NCBI RefSeq assembly: GCF_000521805.1 | Contig: NZ_JAMB01000001.1 | Span: forward strand, 558,001 to 622,000 | From: Marinomonas ushuaiensis DSM 15871 | GTDB lineage: Bacteria; Pseudomonadota; Gammaproteobacteria; Pseudomonadales; Marinomonadaceae | DNA: 64,000 nt | Reading direction: 5' to 3' | In this document: positions 45,092 to 53,175 of the stretch, piece after piece | Position numbering within the stretch: position 1 is the stretch's first letter | Layout of the letters: each line of letters begins with the position of its first letter | The notes under the pieces: generated by a model | The model's database searches: none | What the model was told of the DNA's origin: nothing | What the model saw: the letters and a program-made list of their open reading frames with translations, nothing else | Translations under genes and position numbers: made by a program

Positions 45092-45124
45092 AACATTTAT
45101 TATTTGATACTAATAATAAATGTT
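45092..45124. promoter_or_regulatory. 13-bp inverted repeat upstream of the H-NS-like gene
   Basis: AACATTTATTATT and its exact complement are separated by TGATACT. The whole element is A/T apart from three positions per arm or spacer. It could be an operator or a nucleation site for autoregulation by the H-NS-like protein. It is not a terminator, having no GC stem. Confidence 0.5.
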
Positions 45125-45308
45125 ATATTTAAGCGTTCAGATTTAGAATGCTTAATTAAGCCGTATTTCAAAAGTGTTATTGAATTACTAATCAGTACGT
45201 TTTTATGTGATCTTATGTTATTTCAAAGATTCTAATGAAAAACAGTTAGAAAGGCTAATAAATTAATGTGTGAGAAGTGTTATAAAAGTGTAAACAATAG
45301 GATAAAAA

Positions 45309-47468
45309 ATGAATTCGATATCAAACACCTTAAGTTTAGAGTTTTCTATATTAAAAAAACACAGTAATAACATTATTCAATTGTTTGAAGAAGGCGCAAC
45401 AGTTCCTTTCATCGCCCGTTATAGAAAAGAAAATACGGGTGGAATGAGCGATATGGATTTACGATCTTTTTACGACCGCTGGCAATATTTGGTCGAACTA
45501 AATAAACGCCGAGAAAGCATACTTTCTTTATTAGTTAATAGCTCCGCCCCAGACTCAGTTATTTTAAAGATACGAAACGCGACCTCTAAAAACGAATTAG
45601 AAGATCTGTATTCACCGTTTAAAAAAACACGCAAAAGCAAAGCAGATGAAGCTAGGGACAACGGGCTTCACTATTTGGCTGTTGATATATGGTCAGGTCA
45701 GCGCTCGGATACCTTATCTGCGATTGATGCGTGGTGCAGAAAAAACACTATCTCGCTTTCTCCTGAGCTTGCCTTAGAAGGTGCCACTGAAATTTTAAGT
45801 GAGGCGATTTCTAATGACAGTGACATTTTAAAACAAGGGCGTACTGAACTGCTTAATCATGGTTTTTTATCAAGCCGTGTTTTACGCGGTAAAAAAGAAT
45901 TGGGTGAAAAGTTCAGAGATTATTTTGATTATGAAGAGCGTATAAATAAAGTGCCATCTCATCGATTACTGGCTCTTTTTAGAGGTAAAAAAGAATCGAT
46001 ATTAAAACTCAACGTCTCTTTGAAAAATGAAACAAAGTATCCAGAGAAATTAATTTTATCTCATCTTAATCAATTAATTGACACGAACTTCACTTCATCC
46101 CAAGGCGTGACATCTTTACAAAGAAAGTATTTAAATATTGCTTGGGAGAATAAGCTTCTACCTAAATTAGAAACAGATGTTCTTGCTCAATTGAAAGAAC
46201 GCGCAGAAGAAGGCGCTATTCAGGTTTTTGCCGATAATCTTCAAGACTTATTAATGGCCGCACCAGCAGGCGCTTATCGAGTGTTGGGTATTGATCCCGG
46301 TTTTCGTAATGGTGTGAAACTCGCTGTTATTGATGAGCAAGGTGGACTTTTAGATCACGGTGTTATTTATCCACATGGTCCTCAAAATCGTATTAAAGAA
46401 GCGAATGATGTTTTATCTAATCTTATTACTAAGCATAAAATTGGTTGGGTAGCGATTGGCAATGGAACCGCATCACGAGAGACTGAAAAACAAGTTAAAG
46501 AATTAATTTCAGAGCAGAGCCTAGATTGTCGTGCCATTGTGGTTAGTGAGGCAGGGGCATCGGTTTATTCCGCTTCTCCTATCGCGATTCAAGAATTTCC
46601 TGATTTAGACGTCACAATTCGAGGTGCAGTTTCTATTGCACGACGTTTTCAAGATCCATTGGCGGAATTGGTGAAAATTGATCCGCAAGCCATCGGTGTT
46701 GGCCAATATCAGCATGATCTCAAAGTCACTCAATTATCAAAAACACTCGGAAATGTTGTAGAAGATTGCGTAAACCGAGTAGGCGTTGATATTAATTTAG
46801 CGTCGGTTTCTCTTTTGTCTTATGTATCAGGCTTAACCAATCGACTCGCACAAAATATTGTGGATTATCGACAGCAAAAAGGCCGAATAGAATCTCGTGC
46901 TGAACTGTTAAAAATAAAAGGTATTGGTGATAAGTGCTTCGAACAATGTGCAGGTTTTTTGAGGATTTTAAATGGCAAGGAACCATTGGATCAATCTGGC
47001 GTTCACCCTGAGTCTTACCCTCTGGTGAAAGACATGGCGGCTCAGCTACGTTTGAAAGCCAGAGAGCTGATAAATAACAGCTCAGCATTGCAGCAATTAA
47101 AACTACTGGCACCTAACTTTGCTCAAGCCGGTGATTTTACTTACTCAGATATTCTCGCAGAACTGGATAAACCAGGTCGTGATCCACGCCCAGAATTTCG
47201 TTATGCGTCTTTTGATCAGAGTGTACAAAAGCTCGAAGACGTACAAGAAGGTATGATACTAGAAGGTGTCGTGACGAACGTCGCTGCATTTGGCGCTTTT
47301 GTTGACCTAGGTGTACATCAAGACGGCTTGATTCATATATCTCAGCTGGCAGATCGATTTGTTAAAGACCCAAGAGATTTAGTGCGCGTTGGTCAGATCG
47401 TCAATGTAACCGTGATCGAAATCGATGTACAACGTAAGCGCATCGCATTAAAAGCCAATGGATTGTAG
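45309..47468 (+). CDS. tex: Tex family RNA-binding transcription accessory protein
   Basis: Helix-rich nucleic-acid-binding protein: Tex N-terminal VPFIARYRKENTGGM, YqgF-like RNase H fold near VLGIDPGFRNGVKLAV, a helix-hairpin-helix region with QKGRIESRAELLKIKGIGDK-type loop, and an S1 domain at the end (VVTNVAAFGAFVDLGVHQDG). At 719 residues it stops right after the S1 domain; most relatives run about 50 residues longer. Confidence 0.92.
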   Translation: MNSISNTLSLEFSILKKHSNNIIQLFEEGATVPFIARYRKENTGGMSDMDLRSFYDRWQYLVELNKRRESILSLLVNSSAPDSVILKIRNATSKNELEDLYSPFKKTRKSKADEARDNGLHYLAVDIWSGQRSDTLSAIDAWCRKNTISLSPELALEGATEILSEAISNDSDILKQGRTELLNHGFLSSRVLRGKKELGEKFRDYFDYEERINKVPSHRLLALFRGKKESILKLNVSLKNETKYPEKLILSHLNQLIDTNFTSSQGVTSLQRKYLNIAWENKLLPKLETDVLAQLKERAEEGAIQVFADNLQDLLMAAPAGAYRVLGIDPGFRNGVKLAVIDEQGGLLDHGVIYPHGPQNRIKEANDVLSNLITKHKIGWVAIGNGTASRETEKQVKELISEQSLDCRAIVVSEAGASVYSASPIAIQEFPDLDVTIRGAVSIARRFQDPLAELVKIDPQAIGVGQYQHDLKVTQLSKTLGNVVEDCVNRVGVDINLASVSLLSYVSGLTNRLAQNIVDYRQQKGRIESRAELLKIKGIGDKCFEQCAGFLRILNGKEPLDQSGVHPESYPLVKDMAAQLRLKARELINNSSALQQLKLLAPNFAQAGDFTYSDILAELDKPGRDPRPEFRYASFDQSVQKLEDVQEGMILEGVVTNVAAFGAFVDLGVHQDGLIHISQLADRFVKDPRDLVRVGQIVNVTVIEIDVQRKRIALKANGL

Positions 47469-47474
47469 TGCCTT

Positions 47475-47614
47475 GACGTGAGCGAATTACATCGAATTTA
47501 TTTGTTATCGCCGGATTACGCCTCGTACCTCGTCTAGTCCGGCCTACGATTTTGTGATGAGGTGTATTGTAGGTTTGACTAGGGAGGCACGACCGTAATC
47601 AAACAATGTGTGGT
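47475..47614. repeat. REP unit 1 of the RAYT cluster
   Basis: A 140-bp unit holding two facing GTAG-hairpin elements. That at 47510-47547 has stem GCCGGATTA/TAGTCCGGC; that at 47569-47604 has stem GTTTGATTA/TAGTCAAAC as read on the minus strand. GTAG lies at the foot of each stem. The unit is repeated head-to-tail directly after. Confidence 0.85.
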
Positions 47615-47754
47615 GACGTGAGGAATTACATCGAATTTATCTGGTCATCGCCGGATTACGCCTCGTACCTCGTCTAGTCCGGCCTACGATTTTGTGATGA
47701 GTTGTATTGTAGGTTTGACTAGGGAGGCACGACCGTAATCAAACAATGTGTGGT
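47615..47754. repeat. REP unit 2 of the RAYT cluster
   Basis: A second copy of the 140-bp unit with a few substitutions. Hairpin elements are at 47650-47687 and 47709-47744. It ends about 27 bp before the transposase ATG. Confidence 0.85.
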
Positions 47755-47780
47755 GGTTTTTATTTTCTAGGAGGACAAGG

Positions 47781-48272
47781 ATGTCTCATTATATTCGTAG
47801 TAAAGCTTTTGGTGGAACGTTTTTCTTTACTGTCAATTTGCAAAATCGGCAATTAACTACCTTGGTTGATAATGTCGATTTGCTTCGGGATAGTGTTAGA
47901 TGTGTGAAGTCAAAACATCCATTTGAGATTGTTGCGTGGGTTGTATTACCTGATCATATGCATGCTATATGGCGTTTGCCTGAGTATGATAATGATTACT
48001 CACAGCGTTGGAAGTTGATTAAAACGAATTTTACAAAAAAGTTAAAAAGACGTACAGATGTGCAAAATAAAACTTGGCAGAATCGTTTTTGGGAGCATGA
48101 AATACGTACTAATCATGATTTACAAACACATATCAATTATTGTTATCTAAACCCTGTAAAGCATGGTTATGTCCAATCTACACATGATTGGCCGTACTCA
48201 AGTTTTCATCGTGACGTTAAAAATGGACTGTATGATTTTAGCTGGAATGGTTTTCTTGATTCAGCAGAATGA
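47781..48272 (+). CDS. REP-associated tyrosine transposase (RAYT, TnpA-REP)
   Basis: Single-domain Y1 HUH nuclease of 163 residues. The HUH motif is His59-Met-His61 in PDHMHAIW and the likely nucleophile is Tyr120 in YCYLNPVKHG, followed by WPYSSF as in other RAYTs. It recognises GTAG at the base of REP hairpins. Such hairpins flank it on both sides here. I start at MSHYIRSK, just after AGGAGGACAAGG; the frame reaches back to a GTG in the last REP. Domesticated and single-copy in most genomes. Confidence 0.9.
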   Translation: MSHYIRSKAFGGTFFFTVNLQNRQLTTLVDNVDLLRDSVRCVKSKHPFEIVAWVVLPDHMHAIWRLPEYDNDYSQRWKLIKTNFTKKLKRRTDVQNKTWQNRFWEHEIRTNHDLQTHINYCYLNPVKHGYVQSTHDWPYSSFHRDVKNGLYDFSWNGFLDSAE

Positions 48273-48295
48273 CATAATTTTAATTGCCTGTCATC

Positions 48296-48333
48296 GCCGG
48301 ATTACGCCTCGTACCTCGTCTAGTCCGGCCTAC
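48296..48333. repeat. REP element 3' of the transposase gene
   Basis: A GCCGGA-type hairpin element identical to those at 47510 and 47650, 23 bp after the transposase stop. Confidence 0.85.
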
Positions 48334-48340
48334 GATTTAG

Positions 48341-48370
48341 TGATGTGATGTGATGTGATGTGATGTGATG
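48341..48370. repeat. Pentanucleotide microsatellite (TGATG x6)
   Basis: Six perfect tandem TGATG copies where the facing hairpin element should begin. The downstream sequence GGGCGATCGTGATCAAAC is a degenerate remnant of that element. The repeat lies in non-coding DNA 130 bp before the LysR gene. Confidence 0.85.
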
Positions 48371-48433
48371 GGGCGATCGTGATCAAACAATGTGCCGTGA
48401 CATGAGCGAATTACATCGGATTTATTTGTTATC

Positions 48434-48471
48434 GCCGGATTACGCCTCGTACCTCGTCTAGTCCGGCCTAC
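48434..48471. repeat. Last REP element of the RAYT cluster
   Basis: Another GCCGGA-type hairpin copy. It lies 28 bp before the LysR start, so it is part of that gene's leader or promoter. Confidence 0.85.
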
Positions 48472-48499
48472 GATTTTGTATTTATAGAGGTAAAGAGCT

Positions 48500-49417
48500 G
48501 TGAAAGCACCAAGAGTCACACTAGAGCAATGGCGAGTATTGCAGTCGGTTATTGATAAAGGAGGGTTTGCCCAAGCGGCAGAAGCGCTGCATAAAAGTCA
48601 ATCGTCCGTGAGTTATACCGTTGCCAAACTTCAAGAGCAGTTGGGCTACCCTTTGCTAACTATTGAAGGGCGAAAAGCCAAATTAACGGAAAGAGGTGAA
48701 GTGCTGTTGCGCCGCTCTCGTCATTTGATCAAAGAAGCGGTAGAGCTAGAGGAATTAGCGCATACACTCGGACAAGGTTGGGAGCCAGAATTAGAGCTGG
48801 TGGTCGATCAAATTTTCCCAACACCTGCTTTATTGAGCGCATTGAAAGCCTTTGAATCACAAAGCCAAGGTACTGCAGTACAGCTACGAGAAATGGTTTT
48901 GAGTGGCAGTACAGAAGCATTGACCCTTGGTAATCCTGATTTGGTGCTCAGCTCAATTGTTCCAAAAGGCTATTTGGCTGATCCCATTGTAGAGGTTGAA
49001 ATGATGGCTGTAGCATCTCCTGATCATGTGTTATTTCAAGAGAAATCGCCTATTAATAATGAGCGTTTAAGTCACGAGCTGCAATTGGTTGTTAGAGATT
49101 CACCTGTAGAAAGTCCTGTCGACGCAGGTTGGTTAGGCGTCGAAAGACGTTGGACTGTCTCCAGTGTGCAGTCGGCTTTGGAGGTTGTGGTCAGTGGGAT
49201 GGGTTTTGCGTGGTTGCCAAAAGCCGGTATTGAAAATGAGCTGAGCACAGGCAAATTGAAAAAATTAGACCTCGTATCTGGTGGTGAGCAAAGCTTTCAC
49301 CTTTACGCTATTTTCGGCAAAGGTGAGCGCACTGGACCTGCAGCAAGGTTGTTAGTTGAGTTGCTTCAAGCAGAGTGCAATATGTGTCCGAAACAAACGT
49401 CGCTTAATCATTTTTAG
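48500..49417 (+). CDS. LysR family transcriptional regulator
   Basis: N-terminal winged helix-turn-helix (GFAQAAEALHKSQSSVSYTVAKLQ-like region near residues 22-45) and a periplasmic-binding-type effector domain. A GTG start follows AGAGG by 9 bp. Length is 305 residues. The C-terminus ends in a Cys-containing tail. The regulated genes and ligand are unknown; no divergent target gene is present, only the RAYT cluster. Confidence 0.9.
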   Translation: MKAPRVTLEQWRVLQSVIDKGGFAQAAEALHKSQSSVSYTVAKLQEQLGYPLLTIEGRKAKLTERGEVLLRRSRHLIKEAVELEELAHTLGQGWEPELELVVDQIFPTPALLSALKAFESQSQGTAVQLREMVLSGSTEALTLGNPDLVLSSIVPKGYLADPIVEVEMMAVASPDHVLFQEKSPINNERLSHELQLVVRDSPVESPVDAGWLGVERRWTVSSVQSALEVVVSGMGFAWLPKAGIENELSTGKLKKLDLVSGGEQSFHLYAIFGKGERTGPAARLLVELLQAECNMCPKQTSLNHF

Positions 49418-49428
49418 AAAATATCTTT

Positions 49429-49504
49429 ATGACAATTTTTATATTTTTTGCGTTTAGAAACTTTATAAAACATCGGTTTATACGTTAAATTATAAAATTG
49501 TCAT
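49429..49504. repeat. Long-range inverted repeat upstream of glmU
   Basis: ATGACAATTTTTATA (49429) is the reverse complement of TATAAAATTGTCAT (49491) apart from one T. A third GACAATTT follows at 49514. The arms are 47 bp apart, which fits binding of a looping regulator better than a terminator. Confidence 0.5.
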
Positions 49505-49603
49505 TTTATTTGTGACAATTTGGGTTGTGACTATTTTGGTAACACGATTTAATAGCCGGAATATCTATTTATTCATTTTTTCCAGTTTTTAAAAGGACGA
49601 TCC

Positions 49604-50965
49604 ATGAGTCAGGACATCGTTATTCTTGCTGCCGGGAAAGGCAGCCGAATGAAATCTGCTTTTTCAAAAGTACTTCATAAAGTTGGCGGTGTCGCCATGG
49701 TAAACCGAGTGCTTGCAACGGCCAGTTCTATCACAGACGCTAAATTACACCTTGTTGTTGGTCATCAAGGCGAGCAAGTTGAGGCAAGTTGCCAAGCGTT
49801 TGCGACGAATATTGTCTGGCAGAACGACCCTCAAGGAACGGGTGATGCTCTACGTCGAGTAGCGCCTTTTTTACAAGCTGATGGCGCAACCTTAACGCTT
49901 TACGGTGATGTACCGCTTATTCGCGCGACAACACTTAAAAAAATGGCAAAGCAATCCACCTCAAATACTTTGGTTTTGTTAACGATTTCTTTAGATAACC
50001 CAACGGGCTACGGCCGAATCGTAAGAGATGAACAAAACAAAGTCGTTGCGATTGTAGAGCAAAAAGACGCATCGGAAAGCCAGCTTCAGATTAACGAAGT
50101 CAACACAGGGATTTTGTTAGCACCAAACAATCATCTACAAACTTGGCTTGCAGATTTAACAAACAACAACGCTCAAGGTGAATATTACCTGACTGATATC
50201 ATCGCCATGGCTGCCCGTGATGGTGTCGAGATTGTCACGGTAAACCCAGAAAATGAAGCTGAAGTAGCAGGCGTAAACGACCGAGTACAATTGGCCGCCT
50301 TAGAGCGTGAATTACAAAGTCAACAAGCCATTCATTTAATGCAAAACGGTGCAACCTTACTTGACCCATCGCGTATTGATGTTCGTGGTGAATTAATAAC
50401 GGGGCAAGATGTCATTATTGATGTGAACTGTGTATTTGAAGGCAAGGTCGTATTAGGCAACGGCGTTGAAATTGGCCCAAACTGTCATCTTAAAGATTGC
50501 GTTGTTGGTGATAACACCATTATTAAAAGCAATACCTTAATCGACGACAGCCAGGTGGGTGACTCTTGCGATCTTGGGCCGTTTGCACGTTTACGACCAG
50601 GGACTCAATTAGCGAATAAAGCCAAGATAGGCAACTTCGTTGAAACCAAAAAAGCTCGTATTGGCGAAGGCAGTAAAGTAAATCATTTGAGCTATATTGG
50701 TGATACCGAAATGGGTGCCAATGTAAACGTCGGCGCAGGCACCATTACTTGTAATTATGACGGTGTAAATAAACATCTAACCCAAGTGGCCGATAACGTT
50801 TTTATAGGCTCCAATACCTCTCTGGTGGCACCCATAAAAGTCGAAGAAGGCGCAACGATTGCTGCAGGTTCAACCATTACAAAACAAGTGGGTGAGAAGC
50901 AATTGGCTTTTGCTCGAGCACGTCAAACAAATAAAGACAATTGGCCAAGACCGGTTAAAAAATAA
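49604..50965 (+). CDS. glmU: Bifunctional UDP-GlcNAc pyrophosphorylase / GlcN-1-P acetyltransferase
   Basis: Makes UDP-GlcNAc for peptidoglycan and LPS. The N-terminal nucleotidyltransferase starts VILAAGKGSRMKS; the C-terminal left-handed beta-helix acetyltransferase includes catalytic His in NHLSYIGD. Length is 453 residues. It lies directly before glmS, whose product precedes it in the pathway. Confidence 0.97.
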   Translation: MSQDIVILAAGKGSRMKSAFSKVLHKVGGVAMVNRVLATASSITDAKLHLVVGHQGEQVEASCQAFATNIVWQNDPQGTGDALRRVAPFLQADGATLTLYGDVPLIRATTLKKMAKQSTSNTLVLLTISLDNPTGYGRIVRDEQNKVVAIVEQKDASESQLQINEVNTGILLAPNNHLQTWLADLTNNNAQGEYYLTDIIAMAARDGVEIVTVNPENEAEVAGVNDRVQLAALERELQSQQAIHLMQNGATLLDPSRIDVRGELITGQDVIIDVNCVFEGKVVLGNGVEIGPNCHLKDCVVGDNTIIKSNTLIDDSQVGDSCDLGPFARLRPGTQLANKAKIGNFVETKKARIGEGSKVNHLSYIGDTEMGANVNVGAGTITCNYDGVNKHLTQVADNVFIGSNTSLVAPIKVEEGATIAAGSTITKQVGEKQLAFARARQTNKDNWPRPVKK

Positions 50966-50968
50966 GAT

Positions 50969-51044
50969 AAAAGGGGTCAGATCCCTTAAACAAACCATTT
51001 TGAATTGAATTAAACTTTATTTTTTAAGGGATCTGACCCCTTTT
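50969..51044. repeat. 22-bp inverted repeat between glmU and glmS
   Basis: Perfect 22-bp arms are 32 bp apart. Each arm contains GGGGTCAGATCCCTT, which is itself nearly self-complementary (AAGGG/CCCTT). The right arm runs into TTTTT, so it may act as terminator of glmU. It looks like a facing pair of a second short palindromic family. Confidence 0.8.
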
Positions 51045-51069
51045 TGTAGACTCAAAGAAGGATTTTTCC

Positions 51070-52896
51070 ATGTGCGGAATAGTGGGTGCCATAGCGCGCC
51101 GTAATGTATCGAAAATTTTAATAGAAGGACTAAGCCGTCTTGAATATCGTGGTTACGATTCTTCTGGTATCGCGATTAACAACGAAGAGGGTGTTTTTTC
51201 CCATCGAGCGGTTGGTAAGGTTCAAGCACTTAAAGACAAGTTTGAAGCACAGCCTTTAGATGGCAAAATCGGCATTGCTCACACTCGTTGGGCAACCCAT
51301 GGCAAACCAACAGAAGCCAATGCTCATCCACACTTTTCTGGCGATGATCTTGCTTTGGTTCACAATGGCATTATTGAAAATCACGAGCCACTTCGTCGTG
51401 AATTAAAAGCCAAAGGCTATGAGTTCAAATCCGAAACAGATACAGAAGTTATCGTTCACTTAATTCACGATGCTTTAAAAATTCAGCCTGATTTACTGAA
51501 AGCCGTTCAAGCAAGTTTGACGAAATTGGAAGGCGCATTTGCCATTGGTGTCGTGCAGAAAGACGACAACGAACGTTTTATAGCCGCACGTAAAGGCAGT
51601 CCATTAGTCGTTGGTGTTGGTATAGAAGAAAACTTCGTAGCATCCGATCAGCTTGCTTTATTGCATGTTACAGACCAATTTATCTTTTTAGAAGAAGGTG
51701 ACGTGGTTGATGTTACAAGAGATCAAGTCACTATTTACGATGCCAAAGGCGAGGTACAAGACCGTCCTGTGAGTGTTTTTAATCACAGTATTGATGCGAC
51801 AGATAAAGGTGAGTTTCGTCATTACATGATGAAAGAAATCTACGAGCAACCAAAAGTCATTAGTGCTTGTTTAGAGGGGCGCATTAGTGAAAGCAAAGTA
51901 TTAACCAGTTGTTTCGGTGCGGATTCGGCTTTCCTAAAAGAAATAGAAAACGTTCATATTGTTGCTTGTGGTACGAGTTATCATGCCGGTTTGGTGGCAA
52001 AATATTGGATCGAAGACCTTGCCGGTTTGCCATGCAGTGTTGAAGTCGCCAGTGAATACCGCTATCGAAAAGTTGCCGTTCCGAAGAAAACCTTGTTCCT
52101 AACCTTATCTCAATCCGGTGAAACCGCGGACACGCTAGCCGCATTGCGTATGGCCAAAGAACTTGGCTACTTAACAACCTTAGCAATTTGTAACGTACCA
52201 TCCAGTACACTGGTACGTGAGTCAGCGCTTACTCTGTTAACCAATGCTGGCCCAGAAATCGGCGTTGCATCAACAAAAGCCTTTACGACTCAATTAACAG
52301 CACTGCTTATTACCAGTGTTGCGATTGCGGTTGAAAATGGCTTGTCTGCCGAGAAAGAAAAAGAATTAGTACAGGCAATGCGCTCTTTGCCAGCCTATGT
52401 AAACGCAGCATTACTGGAAGATGCCCACATTAAGAAAATCGCAGACCGTTTTGCGAACAAAAATAATGCTTTGTTCTTGGGTCGTGGCACCATGTTCCCA
52501 ATCGCCTTAGAAGGTTCTCTGAAACTAAAAGAGATCTCTTATATACACGCCGAAGCCTACCCAGCAGGTGAATTGAAACATGGGCCGTTGGCATTGGTTG
52601 ACGAAGACATGCCGATCATCGCCCTTGTGCCTCATAACGACATGTTAGATAAATTAAAATCTAACCTACAGGAAGTGGCTGCCCGTGGAGGAGAACTTTA
52701 CGTTTTTGCGGACAAAGACACAGACCTTCACAGTGAAGAGAACATCATCTTCACCGAAGTGCCAAAAGTCGACAGCATATTGGAACCTATTGTTCACACG
52801 ATTCCGCTTCAATTATTGTCCTACCATGTTGCCGTTGTGAAAGGGACAGACGTAGACCAACCTAGAAACCTAGCAAAATCGGTTACAGTGGAATAG
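51070..52896 (+). CDS. glmS: Glutamine-fructose-6-phosphate aminotransferase
   Basis: First step of hexosamine synthesis. The mature N-terminal nucleophile Cys2 is in MCGIVGA. The glutaminase domain is followed by two SIS sugar-isomerase domains (SQSGETADTL, and EGSLKLKEISYIHAE) and the terminal SVTVE. Length is 608 residues. Its 3' end contains the conserved attTn7 recognition region and a Tn7-like end lies 24 bp after the stop. Confidence 0.98.
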   Translation: MCGIVGAIARRNVSKILIEGLSRLEYRGYDSSGIAINNEEGVFSHRAVGKVQALKDKFEAQPLDGKIGIAHTRWATHGKPTEANAHPHFSGDDLALVHNGIIENHEPLRRELKAKGYEFKSETDTEVIVHLIHDALKIQPDLLKAVQASLTKLEGAFAIGVVQKDDNERFIAARKGSPLVVGVGIEENFVASDQLALLHVTDQFIFLEEGDVVDVTRDQVTIYDAKGEVQDRPVSVFNHSIDATDKGEFRHYMMKEIYEQPKVISACLEGRISESKVLTSCFGADSAFLKEIENVHIVACGTSYHAGLVAKYWIEDLAGLPCSVEVASEYRYRKVAVPKKTLFLTLSQSGETADTLAALRMAKELGYLTTLAICNVPSSTLVRESALTLLTNAGPEIGVASTKAFTTQLTALLITSVAIAVENGLSAEKEKELVQAMRSLPAYVNAALLEDAHIKKIADRFANKNNALFLGRGTMFPIALEGSLKLKEISYIHAEAYPAGELKHGPLALVDEDMPIIALVPHNDMLDKLKSNLQEVAARGGELYVFADKDTDLHSEENIIFTEVPKVDSILEPIVHTIPLQLLSYHVAVVKGTDVDQPRNLAKSVTVE

Positions 52897-52920
52897 AGCT
52901 TTAATTACTGGAGATCTGAG
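52897..52920 (+). other. attTn7 insertion point downstream of glmS
   Basis: Tn7 relatives that use TnsD insert about 23-25 bp past the glmS stop. Here 24 bp separate the stop from the first TGT of a Tn7-like end. CTGAG directly before it would be the 5-bp target duplication. Confidence 0.75.
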
Positions 52921-52984
52921 TGTACGGTGACATTATAGTTTGATAAAAGACATTATAGTTTGATGTTTTACAATAATGTTTGAT
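52921..52984 (+). mobile_element. Tn7-like transposon end with TnsB-type repeats
   Basis: Starts TGTACGGT at the attTn7 position. Three 16-bp repeats begin at 52929, 52949 and 52969, exactly 20 bp apart: two are identical GACATTATAGTTTGAT and the third is TACAATAATGTTTGAT. This is the arrangement of TnsB binding sites at the tns-proximal end of Tn7 elements. The other transposon end is not in the window. Confidence 0.8.
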
Positions 52985-52991
52985 GTTTTTT

Positions 52992-53033
52992 TCAGGCCTT
53001 CTGTTATGCTCAAAGAGTAAACAGGAGGCCTGA
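52992..53033 (+). promoter_or_regulatory. Inverted repeat hiding the tnsA ribosome site
   Basis: TCAGGCCTTCTGTT and AACAGGAGGCCTGA form a 14-bp stem with one wobble pair and a 14-base loop. The AGGAGG of tnsA (53023-53028) is entirely inside the stem. It could act as RNA switch or as DNA operator of the transposon promoter. Confidence 0.6.
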
Positions 53034-53034
53034 G

Positions 53035-53157
53035 ATGTTAGATTCTGAAAAAACAGTTTATCCTCAAGATGAGAAGAAGTTAAAAACCAGAGGGATTGGT
53101 TCAGGGGAAGACTACGAGCCCTTTATAAAAGTCCATGAAATAAGTAGTACGGGTGAG
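53035..53157 (+). pseudogene. 5' stub of Tn7-like transposase subunit tnsA
   Basis: AGGAGG and an ATG start a frame of 41 native codons before the IS. TRGIGSGEDYEPFIKVHEISSTG resembles the N-terminal end of TnsA endonucleases, where YxPFI/W and SSxGR precede the catalytic domain. The frame continues 12 codons into the IS and stops. The catalytic part and tnsB to tnsD are missing. The homology is from memory of TnsA sequences. Confidence 0.65.
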
Positions 53158-53175
53158 TGGACTTCCCAGAGTTTG

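Noticed and set aside
47475-48471. CRISPR-like array
   Set aside because: Repeats are palindromic and of two types with conserved rather than unique intervening sequence, and no cas genes are present. A RAYT gene sits among them.
48337-48519. Short open frame on the minus strand across the microsatellite
   Set aside because: It consists of pentamer repeat and REP sequence, so the frame is an artefact of low complexity.
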